DNA of 64,000 nt. It comes from JBBBNV01 sp037137075. Lineage in GTDB: Bacteria; Bacillota; Bacilli; Paenibacillales; NBRC-103111. Of the stretch, positions 33,680-42,498 are shown one piece after another. Location of the stretch: NCBI RefSeq assembly GCF_037137075.1, contig NZ_JBBBNV010000011.1, positions 85,951 through 149,950 of the forward strand, written 5' to 3'. Position 1 is the stretch's first letter. Every line of letters starts with the position of its first letter. Below the pieces are notes generated by a model that was given only the letters and a program-made list of their open reading frames with translations, was not told the DNA's origin and ran no database searches. The position numbers were made by a program, and so were the translations under genes.

Positions 33680-34432
33680 CTAAGTATGCCAGCCCCCGTT
33701 GGGGCTAATAATTTGGCCTGTAATGTAGCCGGATTCCGGAAGCGCCAGGAAGTAAACCAGCGCAGCAATTTCATCCGGGTGGGCGAAACGGCCGACCGGG
33801 ATTTCCTGTGCCAGGGCTTCCTTTTCCTGCGGGTCAAGCCTGCTGTTCATGGATGTGTCCACGGCCCCCGGCGCAACCGCATTCACGGTGACTCCCGAGG
33901 GAGCCAGCTCTTTGGCCAGCGCCTTGGTAAAAGCATTCATGCCGCCCTTGGTCGTTGAATATATCACTTCGCAGGATGCCCCGGACAGCCCCCAGATGGA
34001 GGATACATTAATAATCCGGCCGTATTGCTGACGAATCATAGCCGGCATAAAGGTTTGCGTAACCAAGAACATTCCCTTGAGGTTGACGCCAATCAGCTCA
34101 TCCCATTCTTCTTCCTTCACATCCTGCAGCAGTCCGAAATGGGCGATACCTGCATTATTGACCAGTACGTCCGGAAGCATACCAAGCTGCTCCAGCTTTT
34201 CGTACATTCGCACAATTTGTTCCTTGGAACGAAGATCCGCTCGGATAGTCATCACTTCGGAATGATGTGCAAGGCAGGCCCGGGCCACTTCATTAGCGGC
34301 TTCATGCGAATTCAAGTAATGAATGACAATCCGGAACCCCGCCGAGGCGAAGCGCTCCGCAATAGCCGCCCCGATTCCGCGGCTCGCTCCCGTAATTAAT
34401 ACGGTCATTTCTTGTAACGATTTCGAATTCAT
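33680..34432 (-). CDS. ymfI: YmfI, short-chain reductase (EF-P 5-aminopentanone reductase type)
   Basis: A 250-residue classical short-chain dehydrogenase: cofactor motif ITGASRGIGAAIA, NNAG, catalytic Ser in NVSSIWG and YSTTK (YxxxK), and C-terminal YITGQIISPNGGW. In B. subtilis, YmfI reduces the 5-aminopentanone group on elongation factor P to 5-aminopentanol. The conserved neighbours ymfF, ymfH and ymfJ make the same role likely here rather than FabG. The ATG at 34432 overlaps the ymfH stop by four bases; a start eight codons later is possible. Confidence 0.85.
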   Translation of the reverse strand: MNSKSLQEMTVLITGASRGIGAAIAERFASAGFRIVIHYLNSHEAANEVARACLAHHSEVMTIRADLRSKEQIVRMYEKLEQLGMLPDVLVNNAGIAHFGLLQDVKEEEWDELIGVNLKGMFLVTQTFMPAMIRQQYGRIINVSSIWGLSGASCEVIYSTTKGGMNAFTKALAKELAPSGVTVNAVAPGAVDTSMNSRLDPQEKEALAQEIPVGRFAHPDEIAALVYFLALPESGYITGQIISPNGGWHT

Positions 34433-35712
34433 TTCGGACTCTGCACAATAGAAACCGCAAGCTGGTTCCAGTCAAAATGCTCCCGCATCCGTGCGTTTAC
34501 CTCTCCCAGTGTAACCGACTCATACAGCGGCAAAATTTGAAACAAATCCATGCCGCGCAAGTAATACTTCGAATATTCGCCCGCAATAGCTTCCGGCGAA
34601 TTCATCATCCGGAGGAAGCCGCCAATTTTTTTTCGCCGCGCTCGCTCGAACTGCTCCTCCTTGAAGCCTTCGTTTACAAATTCATAAACCGCCGTGCGAA
34701 TACGCTCCAGCAGCAAATCAGGGTCCGGCGTATCCCCGCCGATCACCGAAAACGCATAATTTTCCGTAATGTTATACTCATGGCCGAAGCCGTCGGTAAT
34801 GAGCTGATCGTCATAAAGCTGCTGATACAAATCCGAGCTGGAGCCGAAAATCATATCCAAAACAAGCTTCGTTTGCAATTCCCGCTTCAACAGGTCCTCG
34901 CCTTTTACATGGACCGCCTTCTCCTTAAACCCGAACAAGCATTTAGGAAGCGAAACGGGTAAATTCATTTCAATCATGGATTTATGTACCAGGGGAGGCT
35001 CCTTCGGATAAATGCGGCTGATTTCCGGCGCCGGAGCGAACGTTTTGCCCGCCTGGTTTGCCCGTATCGTCTCCATCATTGCTTCCGGCTCAATACCGCC
35101 GACGACAAACAGCAGCATGTTGCTCGGATGATAGAACGTGTGATAGCAAGCATACAGCGTTTCCTTCGTAATATGGGAAATCGATTCAATTGTCCCGGCA
35201 ATATCAATCCGGATCGGATAACTGGCATACATGGCCTCAATCAGACCGTAGTATACGCGCCAGTCCGGGTGATCCCGGTACATATTAATCTCCTGGCCGA
35301 TAATGCCTTTTTCCTTCTCCACATTCTGATCTGTAAAATATGGATTTTGCACGAAATCAAGCAGTGTATTCACATTTTGGGAAATGCGGCTTGTTGCTGA
35401 GAATAAGTACGCCGTCCGGTCAAAGCTGGTATAGGCGTTCGCAGAAGCGCCCTGGGCGGCGAACACGGCAAATATATCGCCCTCCGGTTCCTCAAACATC
35501 TTATGCTCCAGGAAATGGGCAATCCCGTCCGGAACACGGTGCGGAGCCCCTTCCTGCACCTGAAAATGATTATCTACCGAACCGTACCGGGTTGTAAATA
35601 CGGCATACGTCTTTTGAAAGCCGTGCTTCGGCAGCAAAATGACTTCCAGACCGTTATCCAGGCGCTCTCTGTACAGCGTTTCCTGCAGCCGTTCGTTCGT
35701 TATCGCTTTCAT
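34429..35712 (-). CDS. ymfH: YmfH, M16-family peptidase with active site
   Basis: The 427-residue protein has an intact inverted zinc motif, HFLEH (in DGIAHFLEHKMFE), and a downstream EKGIIGQEINMY glutamate region, as in pitrilysin-type M16 peptidases. It ends with the M16 C-terminal domain. YmfF (inactive) and YmfH form a conserved pair; a similar pair, AlbE/AlbF, processes a bacteriocin. The natural substrate is unknown. The ATG at 35712 (MKAITNERLQETLY) follows GGAGGG; a 57-residue extension into the upstream gene is rejected. Four bases separate it from ymfF. Confidence 0.88.
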   Translation of the reverse strand: MKAITNERLQETLYRERLDNGLEVILLPKHGFQKTYAVFTTRYGSVDNHFQVQEGAPHRVPDGIAHFLEHKMFEEPEGDIFAVFAAQGASANAYTSFDRTAYLFSATSRISQNVNTLLDFVQNPYFTDQNVEKEKGIIGQEINMYRDHPDWRVYYGLIEAMYASYPIRIDIAGTIESISHITKETLYACYHTFYHPSNMLLFVVGGIEPEAMMETIRANQAGKTFAPAPEISRIYPKEPPLVHKSMIEMNLPVSLPKCLFGFKEKAVHVKGEDLLKRELQTKLVLDMIFGSSSDLYQQLYDDQLITDGFGHEYNITENYAFSVIGGDTPDPDLLLERIRTAVYEFVNEGFKEEQFERARRKKIGGFLRMMNSPEAIAGEYSKYYLRGMDLFQILPLYESVTLGEVNARMREHFDWNQLAVSIVQSPK

Positions 35713-35716
35713 ATGC

Positions 35717-37006
35717 TCAGCCCTCCTTCTGATCCCGCAAGAAATAAATCGTATCGAGTTCCACCCGGTTGGCCGCTTGAACAATTTGTTCTGTTTGCAG
35801 CTTTTCGATCTCCTCCAGGAGGCTGGATGAAGTCCGCTCTTTTCCCGACAGCACACGATTGAAATCCAGGGCGATAATCTCAAAGGCCGAGTCCTGGCTT
35901 TCCTTCAGCTGATTGGTCAGCATCGCTTTCGTTTGCTGAAGCTCCACAGTGCTGATTTCCCCCTCACGCATCGCTTCCAGCTGCTTCAGAATGATGTCCA
36001 CCGCTTTCTCATAATTCACAATTTCAATGCCGGATTGGAGCGCCAAAATCCCTTTATGCCCATCCAGACGCGAGGAAGCGTAATAAGCCAGGCTTTCCTT
36101 CTCCCGGACATTGATGAACAGCTTCGAATGAGGATAAGCGCCAAGTATTCCGTTATAAAGAAGCATAGCGGGATAGGAGTCGTCCTCATAGGTTGTATGC
36201 GCGCGCAGCCCCATATTCAGCTTTCCTTGATTCACCTCAAGGCGTTCCACAACCCGGTGTATCTGGCTTACCGAATGGTGATCGCGAACCGGCTTGTAAG
36301 CCTCAGGCGCTCCCTGCTGCTTCGGAAATGCCGCTTCCACAATGCCGCGCACTTCCTCCAGCGTCGTATCGCCGACAACATAAATATCGAAATTGGCCTG
36401 CTCCAGCCATCTCTGATAGCGAGAATACAAGCCGCCTGCATCCAGCAAGGGCAAATCGCTAATTTGACCGAGCGGATTCAGACGGTACGCTTCATTCCGG
36501 CACATCTCCTCCAGGCAGCGTTCTGCGGCATACCGGCCTTTTTCATTAATAATCGCTTCCAACCGTTTCTTTAACGTTTGTTTCTCCGCCTGCACGTATT
36601 TGTCCGCAAAATGTCCGTTTTCCAGCAGCGGCTGTGCCAGAGTTTGCCCCAGAAACCGCAGCCCTTCGGCAAGCAGCTTATCAGACGAGGACACAAACTG
36701 GTCGTGTATGATATCCATACGGAATTGTACGATTTGGTAATTGCCGCGCTTATAAATATCGAAGCCAAACCCGGCTCCGTACAGATCGTCAAGCTTCTCC
36801 CTGAATTGGCGTGTCTCCGGGTAAACCGCTGTTCCCCTGCGCAAAACAAAAGGGGTTAATGCTGTAGAGGTTGTCGTGCTTTCCTCCAGCGGCAATCCGG
36901 CGTATACGGAAATCGCAAACGTCTTGAAGCGATTCGTCGGCATGACATGAAGCCGGAGATTTTGAACATTGCAGCGCTCGAATTGCTGCCCTTGTAATGT
37001 AGTCAA
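35717..37006 (-). CDS. ymfF: YmfF, M16-family protein lacking the zinc motif
   Basis: A 429-residue M16-fold protein (LRLHVMPTNRFKTFAISVYAG, ALTPFVLRRGT) where the usual HxxEH helix has no His/Glu pair. It is likely the non-catalytic partner of YmfH in a two-subunit peptidase. The TTG start at 37006 follows AAGGGG at nine bases. A promoter-like pair lies just upstream at 37034-37063, making it first in the ymfF-ymfH-ymfI unit. Confidence 0.87.
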   Translation of the reverse strand: MTTLQGQQFERCNVQNLRLHVMPTNRFKTFAISVYAGLPLEESTTTSTALTPFVLRRGTAVYPETRQFREKLDDLYGAGFGFDIYKRGNYQIVQFRMDIIHDQFVSSSDKLLAEGLRFLGQTLAQPLLENGHFADKYVQAEKQTLKKRLEAIINEKGRYAAERCLEEMCRNEAYRLNPLGQISDLPLLDAGGLYSRYQRWLEQANFDIYVVGDTTLEEVRGIVEAAFPKQQGAPEAYKPVRDHHSVSQIHRVVERLEVNQGKLNMGLRAHTTYEDDSYPAMLLYNGILGAYPHSKLFINVREKESLAYYASSRLDGHKGILALQSGIEIVNYEKAVDIILKQLEAMREGEISTVELQQTKAMLTNQLKESQDSAFEIIALDFNRVLSGKERTSSSLLEEIEKLQTEQIVQAANRVELDTIYFLRDQKEG

Positions 37007-37033
37007 ACCACCATTCCCCTTTCATGAGGCACA

Positions 37034-37063
37034 ATTATAACCATTATATTCCTTCGGAAACAA
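37034..37063 (-). promoter_or_regulatory. Predicted promoter of ymfFHI
   Basis: Minus-strand TTGTTT, 18-base spacer, TATAAT, directly after the sleB terminator stem. Confidence 0.45.
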
Positions 37064-37089
37064 AAGAAGCAACCGATCTGGCTGCTTCT
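37062..37089 (-). terminator. Terminator of the SleB-like gene
   Basis: AGAAGCAGCC pairs with GGTTGCTTCT (one G-T pair), followed by a short T-run on the minus strand. Confidence 0.65.
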
Positions 37090-37119
37090 ACCTCAGACAA
37101 TACAGCGAACCCCTGCTAT

Positions 37120-37911
37120 TTATTTGCAAAAAATATGCTTGCCGATTTGTTTCACCTGCGGACGGGTCCAAATCCACTTGGAGGTCGCCGTTTCCGGGTT
37201 GAAATAATACAGGCAGCCGCCGCTGGGGTCCTGGCCGTTCAGTGCATCCCGAACTGCTTTGCTTGCCGTTTCATTAGGCGTAAGCCAGATTTGTCCGTCC
37301 GCCACAGCCGTAAAAGCACCAGGCTGAAAAATTACACCGGATACTGTATTCGGGAAGCTGGCCGACTTCACCCGGTTAATAATGACAGCGGCAACCGCAA
37401 TTTGACCGATATACGGCTCTCCCCGAGATTCTCCATAAACAGCATTGGCCATAAGCTGCAAATCCTGGCTCGACAAGCCGAGGTTATTGACGGGAGCCAG
37501 CGTTGACGATCCGCCTCCCGATGTTCCGCTGCCTCCACCGGCGGTTCCCCCGGAAGAAGCTCCTCCCGCAGTACTGCGAGGCGTCATATCCGGCGTCCAA
37601 TGCTTCGTTGCTTCCCAAAGCTTAACCTTTGTTTTGCCTCCGGCAATTCCATCCACACTCATGCCAAATTCGGACTGAAACCTTTTTACGGCCTGCAAGG
37701 TTTGAGAACCGAAATCCCCGTCAACATTCCCGTTGTAAAACCCGATCAGCTTCAAGCGGCCTTGAAGCTCAAAAACATCTTCCCCGTTCGAGCCGTATTT
37801 CAGTGTGGCGCTGCTAAACGTTTGTTCCGTCGACCAATGCTTTTTCATATGAAACCCTGCCACCAGCAGCAAGGTGACACTCAATGCAATGACAATTAGA
37901 CGTTTATTCAT
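37120..37911 (-). CDS. sleB: SleB-like spore cortex-lytic hydrolase
   Basis: The 263-residue protein has an N-terminal signal/anchor (residues 1-22) and a peptidoglycan-binding repeat (YGSNGEDVFELQGRLKLIGFY, about 40-95). A Gly/Ser-rich linker leads to the hydrolase_2 (SleB) domain: LMANAVYGESRGEPYIGQIA with the catalytic Glu. SleB is a lytic transglycosylase that opens the cortex at germination. The ATG at 37911 is 12 bases after AAGGAAGG. A SigG-type promoter lies 50-80 bases upstream, as expected for a forespore protein. No ypeB partner is adjacent, so a SleB paralogue is also possible. Confidence 0.82.
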   Translation of the reverse strand: MNKRLIVIALSVTLLLVAGFHMKKHWSTEQTFSSATLKYGSNGEDVFELQGRLKLIGFYNGNVDGDFGSQTLQAVKRFQSEFGMSVDGIAGGKTKVKLWEATKHWTPDMTPRSTAGGASSGGTAGGGSGTSGGGSSTLAPVNNLGLSSQDLQLMANAVYGESRGEPYIGQIAVAAVIINRVKSASFPNTVSGVIFQPGAFTAVADGQIWLTPNETASKAVRDALNGQDPSGGCLYYFNPETATSKWIWTRPQVKQIGKHIFCK

Positions 37912-37960
37912 ATCGAAGCTCAACCTTCCTTTATCTCATGATGTTGGCTGAATTTACGAT

Positions 37961-37990
37961 TATTATGAGATAGCTGGCTTCGTTCTATTC
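37961..37990 (-). promoter_or_regulatory. Predicted SigG promoter of the SleB-like gene
   Basis: Minus-strand GAATA (37990-37986), exactly 18 bases, then CATAATA (37967-37961), matching the SigG pattern gMATR-18-CATnMTA. Confidence 0.65.
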
Positions 37991-38300
37991 AACACATGCC
38001 CATAGAACTGTGCGTCCAATGATACAAATACAGACGCCGGTATCCTCTTTTTGAGATGGATAGTGGGCACAATGCGTGCCGCCATGCTAACAAAACCAAC
38101 GCCGGAACCGCGCAATGATGTGGTTAGGTATCGTCTGTTATGCCAAGATACGGAAAGACCGTGAGCCTTACATGGGTTAGAAAAGCGCATTTCACGTGCT
38201 GTGTCGGTCACCAGAAACGAATAAATCCGGCTTGTCGTAAGCGTAACCCATCCCCGGTCTGCTCCGTCTTACTTAGAGCTGGGAAATTATGCCGAAGAAA
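37991..38300. other. Gene-free region between divergent sleB and a small membrane-protein gene
   Basis: About 310 bases. A minus frame (38211-37963) has no ribosome site and no recognisable sequence. ATGGGTTA (38172-38179) can pair with TAACCCAT (38244-38251) across a 64-base loop on the plus strand, so a structured leader for the plus-strand gene is possible. No known riboswitch motif found. Confidence 0.35.
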
Positions 38301-38317
38301 AAAAGGGGGGACTATCA

Positions 38318-38521
38318 ATGGCAGCCTACATACAAGCTGGTATCATCCTCGCGTTCATGGTCGGCTTCGGCTGGTATTTGGTCAAACGCACCTTGCCGGA
38401 ATCAAAGCACAGTCGGCTGCTGTGGTGGGTTGGCTGCAGTCTTCTGCTCATGGCGGTTATGTTTGTCGTGTTCGGTTTGCTCAGCTATTTGGCGGAGCAG
38501 TCGCACAGCTATGGACATTAA
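38318..38521 (+). CDS. Small two-helix membrane protein, 67 residues
   Basis: The sequence has two hydrophobic helices (AGIILAFMVGFGWYLV and WWVGCSLLLMAVMFVVFGLL) separated by KRTLPESKHSRLL and a His-containing tail. I do not recognise the family. The ATG at 38318 follows AGGGGGGA and a terminator-like hairpin follows, so the gene is likely real. It is the only plus-strand gene between 14 kb and the window's right end. Confidence 0.65.
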   Translation: MAAYIQAGIILAFMVGFGWYLVKRTLPESKHSRLLWWVGCSLLLMAVMFVVFGLLSYLAEQSHSYGH

Positions 38522-38573
38522 CTTGCATTACCCAGGCCTTACATATTGTCAAGCAGCGGGCTGCTGCAAAGCA

Positions 38574-38607
38574 AATGCCCGCAGACCGGAACCGGTTTAC
38601 GGGCATT
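38574..38607. terminator. Hairpin between convergent small gene and spoIIIE
   Basis: AATGCCCG (38574-38581) pairs with CGGGCATT (38600-38607), with an ACCGG/CCGGT inner stem. T-runs are weak on both strands. Confidence 0.6.
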
Positions 38608-38614
38608 CAAAAAA

Positions 38615-41188
38615 TTATGAACTGATTCGGTTATGGTGGTATTGCTCCATCGTGACCAGCACCTCACGCGGCTTGCTGCCTTCATACGGGCCTACAATTC
38701 CGCGGGCCTCCATGGTATCAATGAGGCGCGCCGCGCGCGTATAGCCGATCCTCATTCGGCGCTGAAGCAGAGATACAGAGGCCTGCTTGGCCTCCAAAAT
38801 AATTTGTACGGCCTGATCAAACAATTCGTCTTCCACCTGGTCCTGCGTATCCGCAGTTTCCTCAATTTCCGGAACAAGCTCTTCCCGGTATTCGGCTTCA
38901 GCCTGATTTTTGACGAAGCTTACGACCGATTCAACCTCCTGATCGGACAGAAACGCGCCTTGAATCCGCAGCGGCTTGGAAGCGCCCACCGGCAAATACA
39001 GCATGTCGCCGCGGCCAAGCAGCTTTTCTGCGCCAACGGAATCCAGAATGGTCCGTGAATCCACCTGGGAGGATACGCCGAAAGCAATCCGAGACGGGAT
39101 ATTTGCCTTGATGACGCCTGTAATGACGTCGACAGACGGCCGCTGGGTCGCAATAATCAAGTGAATCCCTGCAGCACGGGCCATTTGGGCTAACCGGCAT
39201 ATCGCATCCTCGACATCCCCTGCAGCAACCATCATCAAATCCGCCAGCTCGTCCACAATGACGACGATAAAAGGCAGCAGCTCCGTGCCATCGTTTCTTT
39301 CGGCAATTAGCGAATTGTAGCCTTCGATATTGCGGGTTCCGCTTTTGGAGAACAGCTCGTAGCGCTTTTCCATCTCGCTGACAACTTTTTTGAGGGCCAA
39401 GGAGGCTCTTCTCGGGTCCGTCACGACGGGTGCTAGCAAATGAGGGATGCCGTTATACACATTAAGCTCAACCATCTTGGGGTCAATCATCAAGAACTTC
39501 ACTTCATCGGGCTTCGCTTTGTACAGCACACTTGTAATAATGCCGTTGATACAAACCGATTTACCGGAGCCGGTAGCCCCTGCGACAAGCAAATGCGGCA
39601 TCCGGGCCAAATTGCCGACTATCGCTTGACCGGAAATGTCCCTGCCGAGCACCACCGTCATTTTGGAATTGGACTCCAGGAAAGCCGAGCTTTCCATCAC
39701 TTCCCGCATGGTTACCACGGACACTTCCGTATTCGGCACCTCAATCCCGATAGCCGACTTCCCGGGAATAGGCGCTTCCATGCGGATATCCTTGGCGGCA
39801 AGCGCCAGCGCAATATCATCCGTTAAACTGACAATCCGGCTTACCTTCACCCCGACATCCGGCTGAATCTCATAACGTGTCACCGATGGTCCGCGCACAA
39901 CCTCCAGCACCTTCGCCCGGACGCCAAAGCTTTCCAGGGTTGCTTCCAGCTTCCGCGCGTTGGCTTTATAGTCGGAATGCTCTCCGCTTTTGTTCGCAGG
40001 AGGCTTGGACAACAGTGAGAAGGAAGGCATCTGATAGGGCTTCTCCAGCTTAACCTCCTTCAATACCACCGCGTCGCTTGCAGGCATATCTTCTCCTTGT
40101 CCGCTGCTGGAAGCCTTGACTGCCGGAAGCTGGCCTTGCTGCTCCTCCTGACTGCTGCCAGGCTCTGAAGCCGCCTCACCATGGAGCGTCACCGCGTCAG
40201 GATGATCCTGAAAGTCACGAATGAGCGGTATCGCCGGTTCCTCCTTCGGTGCATCTGCAGGGGGCCCGGCCAAATCCTGATCCTCGGAAGCATAAACGAC
40301 GATTTCCTCCTGCTTTGCTGTGGCCTTCCCCTTCGGCAGTGGCAGCTCATCGTCAAACAGCTCCGGGTCATACTGATTTTGTGCAGCAGCTTTCTTGCTT
40401 GGCTGAAGCAGTTCAAAAAATAACGGCCTTTTCCCGCGGTGCTTGATGGGATTGAAATTTTCTTCGTCGATATCGTCGTCCATCGGCACGACGACCTTGG
40501 ACTTGGCAGCTTTTTCCGGCTTTGTCTGCTTCTCCTGCTTCTTCGTATGTACGGCCTCCGAATCATCGGCTGCCGGTATTCGCAAATAGCCGAACCACTG
40601 CTTCAGCTTATTGGCGATATCTACGTAGGACAACCCTGTAATCAGTACAAATCCGATTGCGAACAGGGCGCATTCAATCAGTAACGCCCCCAGATTATTA
40701 AACAAAAAGAACAAAATCCCGTACAGCAGCGCCCCGACCATCCCGCCGCCCACCTCGTGGGTCAATACGAACAAGCCTTCATCGGACGGTTGAATGCCTT
40801 TTAGCATACTGTTCCAGGTATATTGAATAATATAGCCTGGTGTTGTCAGCTGCTGCTTCGGGTCGATTTGCTTGAATACACCCATATGACTCATAATGAG
40901 CAAACCGAGCAAAACAAGAAGCAAGCCGGTTTTGCGGACGGTCCACCGGGGCCATTGCCGCTTAATCATGACGAACAACCCAATGTAGATGCCGATAATC
41001 GGAAATACAAAATCCATCGTTCCTATCATAAACCTAAACAAATAGGTCATCGCTCGCGGAACAGGACCGGTCTGGGACAAAGCCAATACAGACAATATGA
41101 TGACGACGATACCGATGAGCTCAAATTTTAGCGTTGTCTTCATCGCCGCTTTTTTTGTTTTCGCTGTTTTTTTCCTCGCCCTTGCCAA
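38615..41188 (-). CDS. spoIIIE: DNA translocase SpoIIIE/FtsK
   Basis: SpoIIIE pumps the chromosome into the forespore and clears DNA from septa. The 857-residue protein has a basic N-terminus, four membrane helices (about residues 20-190) and a charged linker of about 170 residues. The FtsK ATPase follows (Walker A GATGSGKSV near residue 530, Walker B FIVVIVDELADLMM), and then the C-terminal gamma winged helix (ASVSLLQRRMRIGYTRAARL) that reads orientation sequences. The TTG start at 41188 is supported by GGTGGG. An extended -10 (TGGTATAAT) lies about 25 bases upstream. Confidence 0.96.
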   Translation of the reverse strand: MARARKKTAKTKKAAMKTTLKFELIGIVVIILSVLALSQTGPVPRAMTYLFRFMIGTMDFVFPIIGIYIGLFVMIKRQWPRWTVRKTGLLLVLLGLLIMSHMGVFKQIDPKQQLTTPGYIIQYTWNSMLKGIQPSDEGLFVLTHEVGGGMVGALLYGILFFLFNNLGALLIECALFAIGFVLITGLSYVDIANKLKQWFGYLRIPAADDSEAVHTKKQEKQTKPEKAAKSKVVVPMDDDIDEENFNPIKHRGKRPLFFELLQPSKKAAAQNQYDPELFDDELPLPKGKATAKQEEIVVYASEDQDLAGPPADAPKEEPAIPLIRDFQDHPDAVTLHGEAASEPGSSQEEQQGQLPAVKASSSGQGEDMPASDAVVLKEVKLEKPYQMPSFSLLSKPPANKSGEHSDYKANARKLEATLESFGVRAKVLEVVRGPSVTRYEIQPDVGVKVSRIVSLTDDIALALAAKDIRMEAPIPGKSAIGIEVPNTEVSVVTMREVMESSAFLESNSKMTVVLGRDISGQAIVGNLARMPHLLVAGATGSGKSVCINGIITSVLYKAKPDEVKFLMIDPKMVELNVYNGIPHLLAPVVTDPRRASLALKKVVSEMEKRYELFSKSGTRNIEGYNSLIAERNDGTELLPFIVVIVDELADLMMVAAGDVEDAICRLAQMARAAGIHLIIATQRPSVDVITGVIKANIPSRIAFGVSSQVDSRTILDSVGAEKLLGRGDMLYLPVGASKPLRIQGAFLSDQEVESVVSFVKNQAEAEYREELVPEIEETADTQDQVEDELFDQAVQIILEAKQASVSLLQRRMRIGYTRAARLIDTMEARGIVGPYEGSKPREVLVTMEQYHHNRISS

Positions 41189-41365
41189 TCAGCCCACCCC
41201 CGATAACATATTATACCATAATCATGACGAGGGGAACAGGCATTCCGTCTTATCAGCACCGATATTGTTTATATTTTCCATATTTTTTTTAAAGCATGTA
41301 CAGCATTATGGTCGGCCGACCTCCGTCATGCAGCGAAACACCGCGCGCTGGGAGCTACGCGCTTT

Positions 41366-41584
41366 TTATATCATTCCTTGCATCCGGATTCTATTGCCCG
41401 GCGTTAATTGAGGATTTAAATATACATTCGGATCGGGAGACAGCAGCCGCACAATACGCGCTTCCTGCAAGGAAATCTGCTCCACTTGCATCAGAACCCC
41501 CTGATACTCAAGCTCAACCAGACTGGCGGGCTGCTGCTGCTGCTCCATAATTTGTTCCATCGGTACAAGGGTATACAGCATCAT
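41366..41584 (-). CDS. ylzJ: YlzJ-like protein
   Basis: A 72-residue protein (MMLYTLVPMEQIM, then RIVRLLSPDPNVYLNPQLTPG) that fits the YlzJ family found between tepA and spoIIIE in Bacillales. Function unknown. Its first ATG overlaps the tepA stop (ATGA), so it is probably translated by coupling. Confidence 0.78.
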   Translation of the reverse strand: MMLYTLVPMEQIMEQQQQPASLVELEYQGVLMQVEQISLQEARIVRLLSPDPNVYLNPQLTPGNRIRMQGMI

Positions 41585-42327
41585 TGCACCATGCCTTTCG
41601 TTTGAAGCTGACGGTACTCCTCAATTCGGCGGTTCAGCTCCCTCATCGCTTCTCCCAGTCCGCCGACCTCATTAATCAAGCCATGCTTTACTGCGTCCGC
41701 TCCGATTACTGTGGTGCCGATGTCTCGCGTTAATTCTCCCGTTTTGAACATAAGCTCCTTCAATTTGTCCTCATTGACCTGCGAATGCCGCGTAATAAAA
41801 CGAAGGACTCGCTCCTGCATCTTGTCCAAATATTCAAACGTCTGCGGCACTCCGATAACCAGCCCGTTCAACCGAATTGGATGAATCGTCATTGTTGCTG
41901 TTTCCGCAATGAACGAGTAATTGGCTGACACTGCAATCGGAACGCCAATACTGTGTCCCCCGCCCAAAACCAGCGTGACACTCGGCTTGGACAGCGTTGA
42001 AATCATTTCCGCTATGGCAAGCCCCGCCTCCACATCCCCGCCGACGGTGTTCAAAATAATAAGAATCCCCTCAATACGGGCATTTTGTTCAGCCGCAACC
42101 AGCTGCGGAATAATGTGTTCATATTTGGTCGTCTTGTTTTGGGGCGGGAGCACCATGTGTCCTTCGATTTGGCCGATAATCGTCATGCAGTAAATATTCG
42201 ACTCTCCGGGAGCAGGTGTCCCGGCCTGTCCTAACTGCTGGATGGAATCCAACACCGCCGATTTCTTCTTATCCTCTCCCGGCGGGGTTACAGGCTGCTC
42301 TTGATCGTTATTATACGCTGATGTCAC
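41581..42327 (-). CDS. tepA: TepA/YmfB, ClpP-family protein
   Basis: The 248-residue protein has the ClpP/crotonase fold: NTVGGDVEAGLAIAEMI, then GGGHSIGVPIAVSANYSF with the nucleophile Ser and MTIHPIRLNG with the His. TepA was proposed to aid protein translocation and to degrade spore SASP proteins in Bacillus. The GTG at 42327 follows GGAGGA. Two terminator-like hairpins separate it from the RNase J gene, so it may have its own promoter or rely on read-through. Confidence 0.85.
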   Translation of the reverse strand: MTSAYNNDQEQPVTPPGEDKKKSAVLDSIQQLGQAGTPAPGESNIYCMTIIGQIEGHMVLPPQNKTTKYEHIIPQLVAAEQNARIEGILIILNTVGGDVEAGLAIAEMISTLSKPSVTLVLGGGHSIGVPIAVSANYSFIAETATMTIHPIRLNGLVIGVPQTFEYLDKMQERVLRFITRHSQVNEDKLKELMFKTGELTRDIGTTVIGADAVKHGLINEVGGLGEAMRELNRRIEEYRQLQTKGMVQ

Positions 42328-42354
42328 TTCACGTCCTCCAATCTCATCCCCTGC

Positions 42355-42420
42355 GAAAATAAAAGCCCTGAGCCGCTTCTAAGCAGGCTTAGAAGCCGCA
42401 CCGTGGAACAGGCGCTTTTG
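42355..42420 (-). terminator. Branched hairpin upstream of tepA
   Basis: An outer stem (AAAAGC/GCTTTT plus CCTG/CAGG; 42361-42370 with 42409-42420) encloses a perfect 10-bp palindrome GCTTCTAAGC AG GCTTAGAAGC (42375-42396). TTTTATTTT follows on the minus strand. It could be a second terminator or a tepA leader element. Confidence 0.5.
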
Positions 42421-42426
42421 TACAAG

Positions 42427-42460
42427 AAAAAAGCTTCCTTAGTATCCACTAAGAAAGCTT
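42427..42460 (-). terminator. Terminator of the RNase J gene
   Basis: AAGCTT and CTTAGT pair with ACTAAG and AAGCTT, followed by a T-run on the minus strand. Confidence 0.85.
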
Positions 42461-42498
42461 GATTTTATTCGTATGAATGGAGTGACTAGCGACAGGTT

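Noticed and set aside
37963..38211. 82-residue minus-strand frame
   Set aside because: No ribosome site and it covers the SigG-type promoter.
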